Of a stretch of DNA of 64,000 nt, positions 21,461 to 35,360 are shown in pieces (position 1 is the stretch's first letter; the number at the start of each line of letters is the position of its first letter). Where the stretch lies: assembly GCF_021440345.1 (NCBI RefSeq), contig NZ_JAKCNS010000042.1, positions 62,001 to 126,000 on the forward strand, written 5' to 3'. Source of the stretch: Kluyvera intermedia. GTDB lineage: Bacteria; Pseudomonadota; Gammaproteobacteria; Enterobacterales; Enterobacteriaceae. A program made the position numbers and the translations under genes. Under the pieces are notes generated by a model. The model had not been told where the DNA came from. It worked only from the letters and a program-made list of their open reading frames with translations, and made no database searches.

Positions 21461-23791
21461 TCCAGCCGCCGCTACCCAGGCTTTCAATACCGCCACATCG
21501 TGTTGCCACTCAGACTTCATCTCTTCAACCCATTCACCGACGTTATCTGACCACGCAGGTAAATCGGGCGACTGGATCTGCTGTCCAAGCTGCTGCAAAT
21601 GGCGTAAGCCAATAGAGCCCGCTGCGCCTTTGATTTTATGGCCTTCCTCAACGATGCCTTTCTTATCGCGGGCAGTGAGGTTAGATTCCAGCACCGACAG
21701 GTAGCCCGGCATCATCTTCTCAAACACGGTTAAACCGTCGGTAATCAGCTTCGGCCCAACCAGTTCGATGTACTGTTCCAGCATCGGAATATCCAGCAGC
21801 TGCTGCGATTTACCACTCTCAACAGGGGTCACGGCACTCTCCTCTTCGTCTTCAACGGTATCCCAGAATTTCTTGATCATCGCCGTCAGGGCCGGTACCG
21901 AGAGCGGTTTACTCAGCACGTCGTCCATGCCTGCGTCCATATACTCTTTTTTGTCTTTCAGTACGTTAGCCGTCAGAGCCACCAGTGGCGGCAGATCGTC
22001 GGCGTGGTATTTACACGTCAACTCGCGGGAGATATCCAGCCCGGTCATGTCCGGCAACTGAATGTCCAGCAGCACCAGGTCATATTCACCCGGAGTGAAC
22101 ATCTCCAGCGCGGCTTTACCGGTCATGGCGACATCAACGCTATTACCCAGCTTCTCGAGCACCGAGCGGGCAACAATCACGTTCAGTTCGATGTCTTCCA
22201 CCAACAGTACGTGCAGCGCTGGCAGCGGCATATCGTCTTCTTCAAAAGCATCTTCCACTTCTTCAGCCACCGCCGGCGCATGCACCGTCAGGGTAAAGAC
22301 CGAGCCGTGTCCCGGCTGGCTGGAAACTTCTATATCACCACCCATACTTTTCGCCAGGCGGCGTGAGACAGCAAGGCCAATCCCGGTGCCGGTAGCCGGT
22401 TTGCCACCCTGACTGTCTTTCACCTGATAATACATGGCGAAGATTTTATCCTGCTCTTCCTGCGGAATACCGATGCCGGAATCTTCGACCTCAAAGTGCA
22501 GCATATCGCCCACGTCGTAACGCACGCGCACCACCACATTGCCCTGCTGAGTAAATTTCACGGCGTTGCTAATCAGATTCCACAGGATCTGGCGCAGACG
22601 GGTACCGTCGGTAATCACTTTATGCGGTAGCGGCAGCGTCGGCTCCATCACGAAGCGTAGCCCTTTCTGCTGCGCCTGCAGACCGGAGAGGTTTTCCAGA
22701 TCGGCCAGAAAACCGGTGAAGTCGACAGGCTGGTTATCCAACTGGACTTTCCGCCGTTCCATTTTGTCCATATCGATAATATCGTTAAAGATATTACCCA
22801 GCGTCACCGCCGATACGTGGATGGTTTTCAGGTATTTCTCCTGCTCGGCGGTCAAATGGGTGTCGAGCAGAATACGGCTCAGCCCGACGATACCGTTTAG
22901 CGGCGTACGCAGTTCATGGCTGATGGTAGAGATAAAGGTGGTTTTATCGCGGCTGGCGCGCTCAAGCGCATCCTGATAGCGCTTACGTTCGGTAATATCA
23001 CGGCCAAAGCCCATCAGACCGTGGCGTTTACCCACACGATCGTAGTACGGCACTTTGCGGATCTCAAAGCAGGCTTTACGCCCGTCCGGATAATCAAGCC
23101 ACTGTTCATAGGTCAGCGAAACATTATGACGGAAAACTTTCTCATCGGTTTCAATGACTTTAGCCGCTGCTTCTGGAGTGTAAACCTCTTCAGGGTGCAG
23201 GTGAATCAGCTGCTTCTCGCTTTTGCCGGTCAGCAGCTCCATGGCGCGGTTACAGCCAGAAAACTCTTTATCTTCATTGCGATAGAAAACCAAATCCGGC
23301 GAAGCATCAAGGAAAGAGCGCAAGAAGGAGGATTGTTGTTCGAGGCGGATCTGCGTCTCTTCACGCTCCTGCATCTCGATTTTCAGCTGCTCCAGCGTCA
23401 CCTGGCGTTCGGCCTCGGCTTTTTCACGGTCGCTAATCTCCTGATTAAGCTGCGAGATGTTGTCCTTTAGCTGCACGTTCAGCTTCAGATCGCGCTCGCG
23501 CATCTCTTCGAGTTTCTCCACCAGACGAGACAGTCGTTGCCGCGACTCCTCAAGCTGTTCGACGACTACCGACAGGAAATAGACCGCCCACGGGGTGATC
23601 AGCAGGCCAAAGAAGATGGAGCGGATAACATCAATGCTTTCCACCTGGCCATGCAGCACCATGGTCACCGCCATTTGTACGACGATGGCCAACACCACCA
23701 GCGCCAGCGCCAGCAGCAAAGAGAAACGTACCAGACCCAACTTCATCATCAGGTCGACGTAATACTGCGCCAGCATACGGATTTGCTTCAT
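21452..23791 (-). CDS. arcB: Aerobic respiration control hybrid sensor kinase ArcB
   Basis: 779 residues from MKQIRMLAQYYVDLMMKL. Two membrane helices (about 22-77) with almost no periplasmic loop, a leucine-zipper/coiled coil, a PAS domain (about 155-270), the H-box STISHELRTPLNG (His292), HATPase, a receiver with Asp in VLLDIQLPDM, and a C-terminal HPt with EGHKIKGAAGS. Senses quinone redox state and phosphorylates ArcA. The two final Lys codons are the antisense of the ArcZ U-tail. The 10 extra upstream codons are not used. Confidence 0.97.
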   Translation of the reverse strand: MKQIRMLAQYYVDLMMKLGLVRFSLLLALALVVLAIVVQMAVTMVLHGQVESIDVIRSIFFGLLITPWAVYFLSVVVEQLEESRQRLSRLVEKLEEMRERDLKLNVQLKDNISQLNQEISDREKAEAERQVTLEQLKIEMQEREETQIRLEQQSSFLRSFLDASPDLVFYRNEDKEFSGCNRAMELLTGKSEKQLIHLHPEEVYTPEAAAKVIETDEKVFRHNVSLTYEQWLDYPDGRKACFEIRKVPYYDRVGKRHGLMGFGRDITERKRYQDALERASRDKTTFISTISHELRTPLNGIVGLSRILLDTHLTAEQEKYLKTIHVSAVTLGNIFNDIIDMDKMERRKVQLDNQPVDFTGFLADLENLSGLQAQQKGLRFVMEPTLPLPHKVITDGTRLRQILWNLISNAVKFTQQGNVVVRVRYDVGDMLHFEVEDSGIGIPQEEQDKIFAMYYQVKDSQGGKPATGTGIGLAVSRRLAKSMGGDIEVSSQPGHGSVFTLTVHAPAVAEEVEDAFEEDDMPLPALHVLLVEDIELNVIVARSVLEKLGNSVDVAMTGKAALEMFTPGEYDLVLLDIQLPDMTGLDISRELTCKYHADDLPPLVALTANVLKDKKEYMDAGMDDVLSKPLSVPALTAMIKKFWDTVEDEEESAVTPVESGKSQQLLDIPMLEQYIELVGPKLITDGLTVFEKMMPGYLSVLESNLTARDKKGIVEEGHKIKGAAGSIGLRHLQQLGQQIQSPDLPAWSDNVGEWVEEMKSEWQHDVAVLKAWVAAAGKK

Positions 23792-23931
23792 GAGGAGTTC
23801 CTTAACAACGACATCGCTCAATAATACTCAATTCTGGGCGCGGCGCGGTAGGTTGTACGAAAAATGCGAGGATTATCTGTGAAATGGGCGACATGCAGGG
23901 AATGAGGGCGACAGTCTGGTGCCGGCCTACC

Positions 23932-23951
23932 GCACCGGGAAATCCCGGTGC
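23932..23951. other. Inverted repeat between yhcC and arcB
   Basis: GCACCGGGA (23932-23940) is mirrored by TCCCGGTGC (23943-23951) with only two central bases. It lies downstream of yhcC, upstream of arcB. No T-run; it may be a terminator remnant or a processing hairpin. Confidence 0.35.
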
Positions 23952-23984
23952 TAATGATGGGGCTGCGTCAATGCGCGATAGGCA

Positions 23985-24911
23985 TCAAGCGGGCTGCACC
24001 CACGGCGTACCCAGTGCCGATCCCTGCACGCCGTGCTCATTGAGGTACTTATCCAGCTCGACCATCCCGGTCCAGCGGTTTTCACACCACAGCGGCGCCA
24101 GCAGCGTTGGGCGGCGAGCGCTGGCGGAGATGCGGTGATAAATCACCTCCGGCGGCGTATGGCGGATCATCTCACCGGCGGTGATCGTATAATCGTCCAG
24201 TTCGATTCCATTCAAACGCCCGGCTTGCCAGGCCTTCGCCATAATGCTGCCGGTCACGATATGCAGCGGGTGCAGTTTAATACCGTCGACGCCTGTCTCA
24301 ACCACCTGTTTAAGCGTCTCCAGACACTCGCCCTGCCCTTCCCCCGGCAGGCCAACGATAAGGTGGCTGCACACCTTCAGGCCGCGCTCACGCGCCAGAC
24401 GCGTCGTTTGCTGATAGCAGGCGAAATCATGGCCACGGTTGATACGATGCAACGTTTTGTCGTGTGCGGTTTGCAGACCCAGCTCCAGCCATACCTCATA
24501 GCCCTGCTCATGATATTCGCTCAGTAGGTCAAGCACGGCCTCTGGCACGCAGTCCGGCCTCGTCCCTACGCACAACCCAACGATATTGGCCTGGCTTACC
24601 GCCTGCTGGTACATCGAGCGCAGCACCTGCACTTCGGCAAAGGTACTGGTATAGGCCTGAAAATAGGCCAGATAGCGTTTGGCGCGGTTCACCAGCTGCG
24701 CCTGATGCGCCAGTTGGTCGGCAATCGACTTGTGCTGCTGCGCTTCATCGGCAAATGAGGCTACATTGCAAAACGTGCAGCCCCCACGCCCGATGGTGCC
24801 ATCGCGGTTTGGACAGCTAAATCCACCATGCAGCGTCAGTTTATGGACCTTTTCGCCATATCGACGCGTAAGATCGCCACCAAACATATTGACTAATTTT
24901 TGTAACTGCAT
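23985..24911 (-). CDS. yhcC: Radical SAM protein YhcC
   Basis: 308 residues from MQLQKLVNMFGGDLTRRYG; the upstream 27 codons are not in the family. The cysteine cluster CPNRDGTIGRGGCTFC is the iron-sulfur site with unusually long first spacing. The rest (GLPGEGQ, the KLHPLHIV segment and ENRWTGMVELDKYL) matches the TIGR01212-type YhcC family. Its substrate is not established; the family is related to tRNA- and porphyrin-modifying radical SAM enzymes. Monocistronic, divergent from gltB. Confidence 0.92.
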   Translation of the reverse strand: MQLQKLVNMFGGDLTRRYGEKVHKLTLHGGFSCPNRDGTIGRGGCTFCNVASFADEAQQHKSIADQLAHQAQLVNRAKRYLAYFQAYTSTFAEVQVLRSMYQQAVSQANIVGLCVGTRPDCVPEAVLDLLSEYHEQGYEVWLELGLQTAHDKTLHRINRGHDFACYQQTTRLARERGLKVCSHLIVGLPGEGQGECLETLKQVVETGVDGIKLHPLHIVTGSIMAKAWQAGRLNGIELDDYTITAGEMIRHTPPEVIYHRISASARRPTLLAPLWCENRWTGMVELDKYLNEHGVQGSALGTPWVQPA

Positions 24912-25208
24912 AATCTGATAGACCGGCCTGAAGAAAGGGGCCAAGCCTGCCATTTTTAGTCTCGATCGGCGATGACCTGGATCAATCGCCATGAAGACCG
25001 CTTACCTCATTGCATAACAACTCAAAATAACTGCAATTTCATTCACAAGTAATGCGATTATTTTTGCTTATATCTGCCGACAAATTTGCAATAATCCACC
25101 CGTTGTTGAAAAACAGAGTGATCCTATATCCCCACACTCAATGCCAGCATTAAATTCTGCTTATCAACAAAAAAACAGCGTATGACGATTATCTCAGCGC
25201 TTTCATAT

Positions 25209-25224
25209 AGTGAGACAGATCACA
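25209..25224 (+). promoter_or_regulatory. CRP-binding-site-like sequence upstream of gltB
   Basis: AGTGA-GACAGA-TCACA: four of five and five of five matches to the TGTGA-N6-TCACA half-sites. It is about 110 bp upstream of the possible -10 at 25318. CRP control of gltBD is reported in E. coli. Confidence 0.5.
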
Positions 25225-25488
25225 CTCGCTGTGCCCCTTCATTCCGCCAGACGCGAGAAAAAATAGCCACATTCTCTTTTTTAATCATTAAGTTAACTAA
25301 CTCATAGCACATTTTTGTATAAATAAGATTGCCATTTGACCTATGTATCGATTCCCGATAACTTGGAAATCCGCTGGAAGCTTTCTGGATGAGCAGCCTG
25401 CTCATCATATTTATGCAGTAATTGAGATTCCCTCTTAAGCAAGTCCTCAAACTTGTGTGACCTACGCGAAAAGGATAAAAGAGGGCGA

Positions 25489-25593
25489 ATGCGAGGTAGG
25501 CAAAGAATGCCTTACCCCGTCGCCATGCTCTTGCTGTGCCTTGCGCGCAATCGATTAAGAGGGTCTCCCGTAGAGCCTGGGGAGGTTCACTGA
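25489..25593 (+). CDS. Possible leader ORF immediately before gltB
   Basis: A 34-codon frame starts at ATG 25489 ([15 protein letters not shown]...) and ends GEVH-stop at 25591-25593, one base ahead of the gltB ATG. The upstream bases (AAAGAGGGCGA) give a modest ribosome-binding site. In E. coli databases the corresponding stretch (ending GEVHD) is annotated as an N-terminal extension of GltB; here the frame is closed by a stop, so it cannot be part of GltB. It may be a translated leader or chance. Confidence 0.3.
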   Translation: MRGRQRMPYPVAMLLLCLARNRLRGSPVEPGEVH

Positions 25594-25594
25594 T

Positions 25595-28500
25595 ATGTTG
25601 TACGATAAATCCCTTGAGAGGGATAACTGTGGTTTCGGCCTGATCGCCCACATAGAAGGCGAACCTAGCCACAAGGTAGTGCGTACCGCTATACACGCAC
25701 TGGCCCGCATGCAGCACCGTGGTGCAATCCTCGCCGATGGTAAAACTGGCGATGGTTGTGGTCTGCTGCTGCAAAAACCTGACCGTTTCTTTCGCATCGT
25801 CGCTGAAGAGCGCGGCTGGCGCTTAGCGAAAAACTATGCCGTCGGGATGCTGTTCCTTAATAAGGATCCTGAACTCGCCGCTGCGGCCCGCCATATTGTA
25901 GAAGAAGAACTGCAGCGCGAAACCCTGTCTATCGTCGGCTGGCGCGATGTGCCAACCAATGAAGGCGTGTTGGGTGAAATTGCCCTCTCCTCTCTGCCGC
26001 GTATTGAGCAGATTTTCGTGAACGCCCCTGCGGGCTGGCGTCCACGTGATATGGAACGTCGCCTGTTCATTGCGCGCCGCCGTATCGAAAAACGTCTCCA
26101 GGAAGATAAAGACTTCTACGTTTGTAGCCTGTCGAACCTGGTCAACATCTATAAAGGTCTGTGTATGCCGGCGGATTTGCCGCGCTTCTACCTGGATCTT
26201 GCGGACCTGCGCCTGGAATCAGCTATCTGCCTGTTCCACCAGCGCTTCTCCACCAACACCGTGCCGCGCTGGCCGCTGGCGCAGCCGTTCCGCTACCTGG
26301 CGCACAACGGCGAAATCAACACCATAACCGGTAACCGTCAGTGGGCGCGCGCCCGTACCTATAAATTCCAGACCCCGCTGATCCCGGATCTGCATGACGC
26401 CGCGCCGTTCGTTAATGAAACCGGCTCCGACTCCAGCTCGATGGATAACATGCTGGAGCTGCTGCTGGCTGGCGGGATGGACATCATTCGCGCCATGCGT
26501 TTACTGGTTCCACCGGCCTGGCAGAACAACCCGGATATGGATCCGGATCTGCGTTCATTCTTCGACTTTAACTCCATGCACATGGAGCCGTGGGATGGTC
26601 CGGCGGGTATCGTTATGTCTGACGGTCGCTACGCTGCCTGTAACCTTGACCGTAACGGTCTGCGTCCTGCGCGCTACGTTATCACCAAAGATAAGCTCAT
26701 CACCTGCGCCTCTGAAGTCGGTATCTGGGACTACCAGCCTGACGAAGTGGTGGAAAAAGGCCGCGTAGGCCCGGGCGAGCTGATGGTTATCGACACCCGT
26801 TCTGGCCGTATTCTGCACTCGGCAGAAACCGATGACGATCTGAAAAGCCGCCACCCGTATAAAGAGTGGATGGAGAAAAACGTCCGCCGCCTGGTGCCGT
26901 TTGAAGATCTGCCAAACGAAGAAGTCGGCAGCCGCGAGCTGGACGACGATACCCTCGCCAGCTACCAGAAACAGTTTAACTACAGCGCCGAAGAGCTGGA
27001 CTCCGTTCTGCGCGTACTCGGCGAAAACGGCCAGGAAGCGGTCGGTTCAATGGGTGATGATACCCCGTTTGCCGTACTCTCCAGCCAGCCGCGCATTATT
27101 TATGACTACTTCCGTCAGCAGTTTGCGCAGGTGACCAACCCGCCAATCGATCCGCTGCGTGAAGCGCACGTGATGTCGCTGGCCACCAGCATCGGCCGTG
27201 AGATGAATGTCTTCTGCGAAGCGGAAGGCCAGGCGCACCGTCTGAGCTTCAAATCGCCGATTCTGCTGTACTCCGATTTCAATCAGCTCACCACGATGAA
27301 AGAGGAACATTACCGTGCTGACACGCTGGATATCACCTTCGATGTGACCGAAACCAGCCTGGAAGAGACGGTAAAAGCGCTGTGCGATAAAGCCGAACAG
27401 ATGGTTCGCGATGGCACCGTGCTGCTGGTGCTCTCCGACCGTAACATCGCGAAAAATCGTCTGCCGGTACCGGCACCGATGGCGGTGGGTGCAGTTCAGG
27501 CGCGTCTGGTGGATAAGAGCCTGCGCTGCGACGCCAACATCATCGTGGAAACCGCAAGCGCCCGTGACCCGCACCACTTTGCGGTACTACTGGGCTTTGG
27601 CGCCACGGCAATTTATCCATACCTGGCCTACGAAACCCTGGGGCGTCTGATTGACACCCACGCTATCGAAAAAGATTACCGCACGGTGATGCTGAACTAC
27701 CGTAACGGCATCAACAAAGGCCTGTACAAGATCATGTCCAAAATGGGCATCTCGACTATCGCCTCCTACCGCTGCTCCAAACTGTTTGAAGCGGTTGGTT
27801 TGCATGACGACGTGGTCAGCCACTGCTTCCAGGGCGTGGTTAGCCGTATCGGTGGCGCATCGTTCGACGACTTCCAGCAGGATCTGCTGAACCTGTCGAA
27901 ACGTGCATGGCTGGCGCGTAAACCACTGGATCAGGGCGGCCTGCTGAAGTACGTCCACGGTGGCGAATATCACGCTTACAACCCGGACGTGGTGCGCACC
28001 CTGCAACAGGCGGTACAGAGCGGCGAATACAGCGATTATCAAGAATACGCGAAGTTGGTGAACGAACGCCCAGCAGCAACGCTGCGTGATTTGCTGGCGA
28101 TTGCCCCGAACGGCGATACCGTTGATCTGGCTGACGTTGAGCCGGCCAGCTCGCTGTTCAAGCGTTTCGATACGGCAGCGATGTCTATCGGTGCACTGAG
28201 CCCGGAAGCGCATGAAGCGCTGGCGGAAGCGATGAACAGCATCGGCGGCAACTCTAACTCCGGCGAAGGCGGCGAAGACCCGGCGCGCTACGGCACCAAC
28301 AAAGTGTCGCGCATCAAGCAGGTGGCTTCCGGCCGTTTCGGCGTGACGCCAGCGTATCTGGTCAATGCCGACGTCATTCAGATTAAAGTCGCTCAGGGTG
28401 CAAAACCGGGCGAAGGCGGTCAGTTACCGGGTGATAAAGTCACTCCGTATATCGCCAAACTGCGTTATTCGGTACCGGGCGTGACGCTTATCTCCCCGCC

Positions 28501-30055
28501 GCCGCACCACGATATTTACTCTATCGAGGACTTAGCGCAGCTGATTTTCGACTTAAAACAGGTTAACCCGAAAGCGATGATCTCCGTGAAGCTGGTTTCC
28601 GAACCGGGCGTCGGCACCATCGCCACCGGTGTGGCCAAAGCCTACGCGGATCTGATAACCATCGCCGGTTACGACGGTGGCACCGGGGCGAGCCCGCTTT
28701 CTTCAGTGAAATATGCCGGCTGTCCGTGGGAGCTGGGCCTCGTAGAAACCCAGCAGGCGCTGGTCGCGAACGGCCTGCGTCACAAGATTCGTCTGCAGGT
28801 TGATGGCGGTCTGAAAACCGGCGTGGATATCATCAAAGCGGCAATTCTGGGCGCAGAAAGCTTCGGCTTCGGTACCGGCCCGATGGTCGCGTTGGGCTGT
28901 AAATACCTGCGTATTTGTCACCTCAACAACTGCGCAACGGGTGTAGCAACCCAGGACGAAAAACTGCGTAAGAACCACTATCACGGTCTGCCGTTCAAAG
29001 TGACCAACTACTTTGAATTTATCGCCCGCGAAGTTCGCGAGCTGATGGCAAGCCTGGGCGTAACCCGCCTGGTGGATCTGATTGGCCGTACCGACCTGCT
29101 CAAAGAGCTGGAAGGCTTCACCGCCAAGCAGCAGAAACTGGAGCTGTCTCGTCTGCTGGAAACCGCTGAGCCGCATCCGGGTAAAGCGCTGTTCTGCACC
29201 GAGAACAACCCGCCGTTCGATAACGGCGTGCTGAACGCCCAGCTGTTGCAGCAGGCGAAACCATTTGTCGATGAGCGCCAGAGCAAAACCTTCTGGTTCG
29301 ATATTCGCAACACCGACCGTTCCGTTGGCGCATCGCTGTCTGGCTATATCGCGCAGACGCACGGCGACCAGGGGCTGGCATCAGACCCTATTAAAGCGCA
29401 CTTCAGCGGTACCGCAGGCCAGAGCTTCGGCGTGTGGAACGCCGGCGGCGTTGAGCTGTACCTGACCGGCGATGCCAACGACTATGTCGGTAAAGGCATG
29501 GCGGGCGGCCTGTTGGCCATTCGTCCTCCGGTGGGTTCCGCCTTCCGCAGCCACGAAGCGAGCATTATCGGTAACACCTGTCTGTACGGCGCGACCGGTG
29601 GTCGTCTGTACGCCGCGGGCCGTGCGGGCGAACGTTTCGGCGTGCGTAACTCCGGCGCGATTACCGTTGTCGAAGGTATCGGCGATAACGGTTGTGAATA
29701 CATGACCGGTGGCATCGTCTGTATCCTCGGTAAAACGGGCGTTAACTTCGGCGCGGGTATGACGGGCGGCTTCGCCTACGTACTGGACGAAGACGGTGAT
29801 TTCCGCAAACGCGTGAACCCGGAACTGGTGGAAGTGCTGGGCGTCGAAACCCTGGCGATTCACGAAGAGCACCTGCGCGGTCTGATTACCGAGCACGTGC
29901 AGTTGACCGGTTCATCACGTGGTGAAGAGATCCTGGCGAACTGGCCGGCGTTCTCCGCGAAATTCGCGCTGGTTAAACCGAAATCCAGTGATGTGAAAGC
30001 ACTGTTGGGTCATCGTAGTCGTAGCGCAGCAGAGCTGCGTGTGCAGGCGCAGTAA
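25595..30055 (+). CDS. gltB: Glutamate synthase (NADPH) large subunit
   Basis: 1486 residues from [15 protein letters not shown]. An 11-residue propeptide precedes Cys12, the N-terminal nucleophile of the class II amidotransferase domain (about 12-410). The central domain and FMN-binding barrel follow (about 780-1200). The 3Fe-4S cysteines are in [12 protein letters not shown] (CX5CX4C), and a C-terminal GXG beta-helix ends the protein. It transfers glutamine amide nitrogen to 2-oxoglutarate. The GGGGAGG Shine-Dalgarno lies 9 bp upstream. Pairs with gltD, 9 bp downstream. Confidence 0.98.
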   Translation: MLYDKSLERDNCGFGLIAHIEGEPSHKVVRTAIHALARMQHRGAILADGKTGDGCGLLLQKPDRFFRIVAEERGWRLAKNYAVGMLFLNKDPELAAAARHIVEEELQRETLSIVGWRDVPTNEGVLGEIALSSLPRIEQIFVNAPAGWRPRDMERRLFIARRRIEKRLQEDKDFYVCSLSNLVNIYKGLCMPADLPRFYLDLADLRLESAICLFHQRFSTNTVPRWPLAQPFRYLAHNGEINTITGNRQWARARTYKFQTPLIPDLHDAAPFVNETGSDSSSMDNMLELLLAGGMDIIRAMRLLVPPAWQNNPDMDPDLRSFFDFNSMHMEPWDGPAGIVMSDGRYAACNLDRNGLRPARYVITKDKLITCASEVGIWDYQPDEVVEKGRVGPGELMVIDTRSGRILHSAETDDDLKSRHPYKEWMEKNVRRLVPFEDLPNEEVGSRELDDDTLASYQKQFNYSAEELDSVLRVLGENGQEAVGSMGDDTPFAVLSSQPRIIYDYFRQQFAQVTNPPIDPLREAHVMSLATSIGREMNVFCEAEGQAHRLSFKSPILLYSDFNQLTTMKEEHYRADTLDITFDVTETSLEETVKALCDKAEQMVRDGTVLLVLSDRNIAKNRLPVPAPMAVGAVQARLVDKSLRCDANIIVETASARDPHHFAVLLGFGATAIYPYLAYETLGRLIDTHAIEKDYRTVMLNYRNGINKGLYKIMSKMGISTIASYRCSKLFEAVGLHDDVVSHCFQGVVSRIGGASFDDFQQDLLNLSKRAWLARKPLDQGGLLKYVHGGEYHAYNPDVVRTLQQAVQSGEYSDYQEYAKLVNERPAATLRDLLAIAPNGDTVDLADVEPASSLFKRFDTAAMSIGALSPEAHEALAEAMNSIGGNSNSGEGGEDPARYGTNKVSRIKQVASGRFGVTPAYLVNADVIQIKVAQGAKPGEGGQLPGDKVTPYIAKLRYSVPGVTLISPPPHHDIYSIEDLAQLIFDLKQVNPKAMISVKLVSEPGVGTIATGVAKAYADLITIAGYDGGTGASPLSSVKYAGCPWELGLVETQQALVANGLRHKIRLQVDGGLKTGVDIIKAAILGAESFGFGTGPMVALGCKYLRICHLNNCATGVATQDEKLRKNHYHGLPFKVTNYFEFIAREVRELMASLGVTRLVDLIGRTDLLKELEGFTAKQQKLELSRLLETAEPHPGKALFCTENNPPFDNGVLNAQLLQQAKPFVDERQSKTFWFDIRNTDRSVGASLSGYIAQTHGDQGLASDPIKAHFSGTAGQSFGVWNAGGVELYLTGDANDYVGKGMAGGLLAIRPPVGSAFRSHEASIIGNTCLYGATGGRLYAAGRAGERFGVRNSGAITVVEGIGDNGCEYMTGGIVCILGKTGVNFGAGMTGGFAYVLDEDGDFRKRVNPELVEVLGVETLAIHEEHLRGLITEHVQLTGSSRGEEILANWPAFSAKFALVKPKSSDVKALLGHRSRSAAELRVQAQ

Positions 30056-31483
<1,428 letters not shown>

Positions 31484-31530
31484 CGAGCGTTCCCCCTCAC
31501 CCTAACCCTCTCCCTCAAGGGAGAGGGGAT

Positions 31531-31624
31531 CGATAGAGCCAATACTCAAGCTTATGGTTTCTCTCCCTTCTGTGGGAGAGCTGGCCGATAGCGCCAATTC
31601 TCAAGCTTACGGTTTCTCTCCCTT
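31531..31624 (+). repeat. Imperfect tandem duplication, 39-bp units at 55-bp period
   Basis: CGATAGAGCCAATACTCAAG begins the unit at 31531-31569, and CGATAGCGCCAATTCTCAAG begins the unit at 31586-31624. The 39-bp units differ at three positions. The duplication includes the left arm of the neighbouring hairpins, so it probably arose by slippage or recombination within the palindrome cluster. Confidence 0.8.
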
Positions 31625-31645
31625 CACTGAGAGAGAAACCTTTTT
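31611..31645 (+). terminator. Likely terminator of gltBD
   Basis: GGTTTCTCTC (31611-31620) and GAGAGAAACC (31631-31640) form a perfect 10-bp stem followed by TTTTTG. It is the only hairpin of the cluster with a U-tract in the gltD direction. Confidence 0.6.
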
Positions 31646-31653
31646 GCCCATCG

Positions 31654-33028
<1,375 letters not shown>

Positions 33029-33032
<4 letters not shown>

Positions 33033-33718
33033 AGCACCGCCTGTTTTAACGCCGTGTTGTACCACTGGCAGATGTGCTCCAGACGGGTAATTGCCGAGCC
33101 CACCGTCACCGCCCACGCGCCGCATCGCATTGCCTCTGCCGCCTGTGCTGGCGTGTTGTAACGCCCTTCGGCAATGACCCGGCAGCCGGCATCACTTAAT
33201 GTTTTCACCAGCGCAAAATCGGGTTCATCAGGGACTGATGGGGTGGTGTAGCCGGAGAGCGTGGTACCGATAATGTCAGCCCCCAGCCGCTGGCACGCCA
33301 TGCCATCTTCAAAGCTTGAACAATCGGTCATTGCCAGTAAACCGTGCTGGTGAACGATCGCCAGCAGCGAGGCTACGGTGGCCGGGCGCACACGGTCGGT
33401 ACCGTCGATAGCGATAATATCGGCACCGGCCTGCACCAGCGCGCTCACATCATCAGGGAAAGGGGTAATACGCACCGGCGAATCGTCGAGATCGCGCTTG
33501 AGGATGCCGATTATCGGGATGGAAACCATCGCACGCGTAGCGCGTAAATTGGCGATACCTTCGATACGCACGGCAACGGCGCCCGCCTGCTCCGCCGCCA
33601 GCGCCATCGCGGCCACAATGTCAGGTTTATCAAGCGGGCTGTTGGGAACCGGCTGGCAGGAGACAATCAGGCCACCAGATTGCGCAATTTGTTGATTAAG
33701 CTGTTCAAGTAAAGACAT
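33029..33718 (-). CDS. nanE: N-acetylmannosamine-6-phosphate 2-epimerase
   Basis: 229 residues from [13 protein letters not shown], the E. coli length. Three ATG codons are adjacent (33724, 33721, 33718); the third gives the family start, though GAGGAAG lies closer to the first two. TIM barrel with [15 protein letters not shown], and [10 protein letters not shown]. Converts ManNAc-6-P to GlcNAc-6-P for NagA/NagB. Overlaps nanK by 4 bp. Confidence 0.95.
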
Positions 33719-33763
33719 CATCACTTCCTCATGGAATTGCCCGACAGACGTCGGGCTCCCTGG

Positions 33764-35254
33764 TTAACTTTTACTTTTCACTAAACCACTTTTGCTACTG
33801 CCGAGCGGCACTGCACCGCTAAACGGCCTGCCGTCGATGGCATCGTGGGTGCGCAATGCTTCCGGACGGATCCACCGCTGAACGCGCGTCGGCATATCGA
33901 GGCCAATCAGTAGGATCACCACAAAGGTCAGGCTGAAGGAGAGCGAACCCAGTGCGGTTCCCAGATCCAACCGTTGCGCGATCAACGCGCCGAGGATCGG
34001 CGCCAGCGCACCGCCAAGCGCACCGACGTTGTAGGTAAAGCCCAGCCCCGCCGCACGCTGGTCGGTATCGAAATAGCCGCCGATGAGTTTCGGTAAGATC
34101 CCCGAGATCCCCTGCCCCAGCATCTGCTGGAAGAAGAGTAAGAAGCCCAGCACCCAAACGTTGGTGCCGCCAATCGCAAACACCGGGATGATCAGCAGCT
34201 GCGAAGCCAGCAGGCTGCAAACGTAGGCTTTACGGGTGCCCAGCCAGTCGCCGAGGAAACCACCGACGCAGCAGCCTACCGCGGCGCCGAAGCCGCTAAA
34301 GAACAGCACGTTGGCAACGGTGTGTGGGTCATAGGCCAGTTCGGTTTTCAGGTACGTCGGCAGTAAGGCCTGAATCGGCCATGAGTAGAGGAAGGCGAAC
34401 AGCACCACCACCATCAACATCACCCCGGTCGGCCAGCGTTTCCCGCTGCTTTGCACCATAAAGCTGATGAAGATAATGGCGCAGACCAGGCCTAGCAGCG
34501 CCACCAGCCCGGCAATGCGCGCTTCACCGGCAAAGCAGTACCACAACGACGCCCCCGCCACACAGGTCATGATAATGTTCATCACCCGATACTGGCCGCG
34601 GTAGAGAATATCGACCATGGTGCGCACCGGCGCTTTGCCTTCGTGCTTCTGCTTCCAGTCTTCCGCTTCCGGGATGTTTTTACGCAGCCAGAGGGCGAAT
34701 ACGATCGGTACAATGCCGATGAAGAAGAGCGCTCGCCAGCCCCAAACGGGAACTACCAGGCTATAAACCTGTGCCGCGATAACTGCGCCAACGGAGAAAC
34801 CGGAAATCAGGAAACCACTGGCCTTATTACGCAGCTGCTTCGGCCAGCTTTCGATGACGTAGGTGGCGCTGGAGCCGTATTCCCCCGCCATCCCCATACC
34901 GATAACCAGACGGGCAATGAACAACGAGGTGTAGCCAGGCGCGAAACCGCAGGCGAGCGTGCCCGCAGAGAAAAGGATAATGCTGGTCACCATCGCCAGA
35001 CGACGGCCGTAGCGATCGCCCATGGCGCCAAGCATCAGGCCGCCAAACCAGCGGGAGATAAAGGCGGCGGAAATCAGGCTTGCCGCCTGGATCGTCGTTA
35101 AACCAAACTCGCCCTGGACTTCGGTCAGCACCAGCGCGATTAAGACAAAATCAAAACCATCAAGCAAATACCCCAACCAGGCGGCGGAAAATGCCCGCCA
35201 CTGTGCCCGGTTGAGATGGCGATACCACGGGATGTTCTGGGTTGTTGTACTCAT
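33764..35254 (-). CDS. nanT: Sialic acid:H+ symporter NanT
   Basis: 496 residues from [20 protein letters not shown], equal to E. coli NanT. MFS sugar-acid symporter, with about 14 membrane segments owing to a central insertion. The MFS motif A is visible as [13 protein letters not shown], and a second copy-like [11 protein letters not shown] lies in the C-terminal half. Brings N-acetylneuraminate into the cell. Lies 106 bp after nanA, with a palindromic repeat between. Confidence 0.96.
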   Translation of the reverse strand: MSTTTQNIPWYRHLNRAQWRAFSAAWLGYLLDGFDFVLIALVLTEVQGEFGLTTIQAASLISAAFISRWFGGLMLGAMGDRYGRRLAMVTSIILFSAGTLACGFAPGYTSLFIARLVIGMGMAGEYGSSATYVIESWPKQLRNKASGFLISGFSVGAVIAAQVYSLVVPVWGWRALFFIGIVPIVFALWLRKNIPEAEDWKQKHEGKAPVRTMVDILYRGQYRVMNIIMTCVAGASLWYCFAGEARIAGLVALLGLVCAIIFISFMVQSSGKRWPTGVMLMVVVLFAFLYSWPIQALLPTYLKTELAYDPHTVANVLFFSGFGAAVGCCVGGFLGDWLGTRKAYVCSLLASQLLIIPVFAIGGTNVWVLGFLLFFQQMLGQGISGILPKLIGGYFDTDQRAAGLGFTYNVGALGGALAPILGALIAQRLDLGTALGSLSFSLTFVVILLIGLDMPTRVQRWIRPEALRTHDAIDGRPFSGAVPLGSSKSGLVKSKS

Positions 35255-35321
35255 GGTGAGTCTCCCGCGGTGGGCGATGCCCACGCGCTTTGGTATGAAT
35301 GAGAGCGGGATTTCCCCTTAC

Positions 35322-35342
35322 CCTCTCCCCTTCAGGGAGAGG
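35322..35342. repeat. GGGAGAGG-type palindrome between nanA and nanT
   Basis: CCTCTCCC (35322-35329) pairs with GGGAGAGG (35335-35342), preceded by CCCCTTAC. Same element family as at 31491-31695. It lies in the nanA-nanT spacer of one operon and may change the mRNA stability of downstream genes. Confidence 0.7.
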
Positions 35343-35360
35343 AGGCCGTCGAGTGCGGTA

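Larger units (their letters stand above)
24912..25594. promoter_or_regulatory. 683-bp yhcC-gltB intergenic control region
   Basis: AT-rich near 25020-25380. It holds a CRP-like site (25209-25224), a possible -10 TATAAA at 25318-25323, a leader dyad GATGAGCA/TGCTCATC near 25388-25407 and a short open frame (25489-25593) ending one base before gltB. In E. coli the equivalent region binds Lrp, IHF, CRP and ArgR far upstream of gltB; individual Lrp/IHF sites cannot be placed by eye. No protein gene of normal size is supported on either strand. Confidence 0.6.

Noticed and set aside
25220-25774. 184-codon minus-strand frame covering the gltB leader and start
   Set aside because: Half of it is antisense to gltB; the rest lies in the regulatory region. 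No domain or signal seen.
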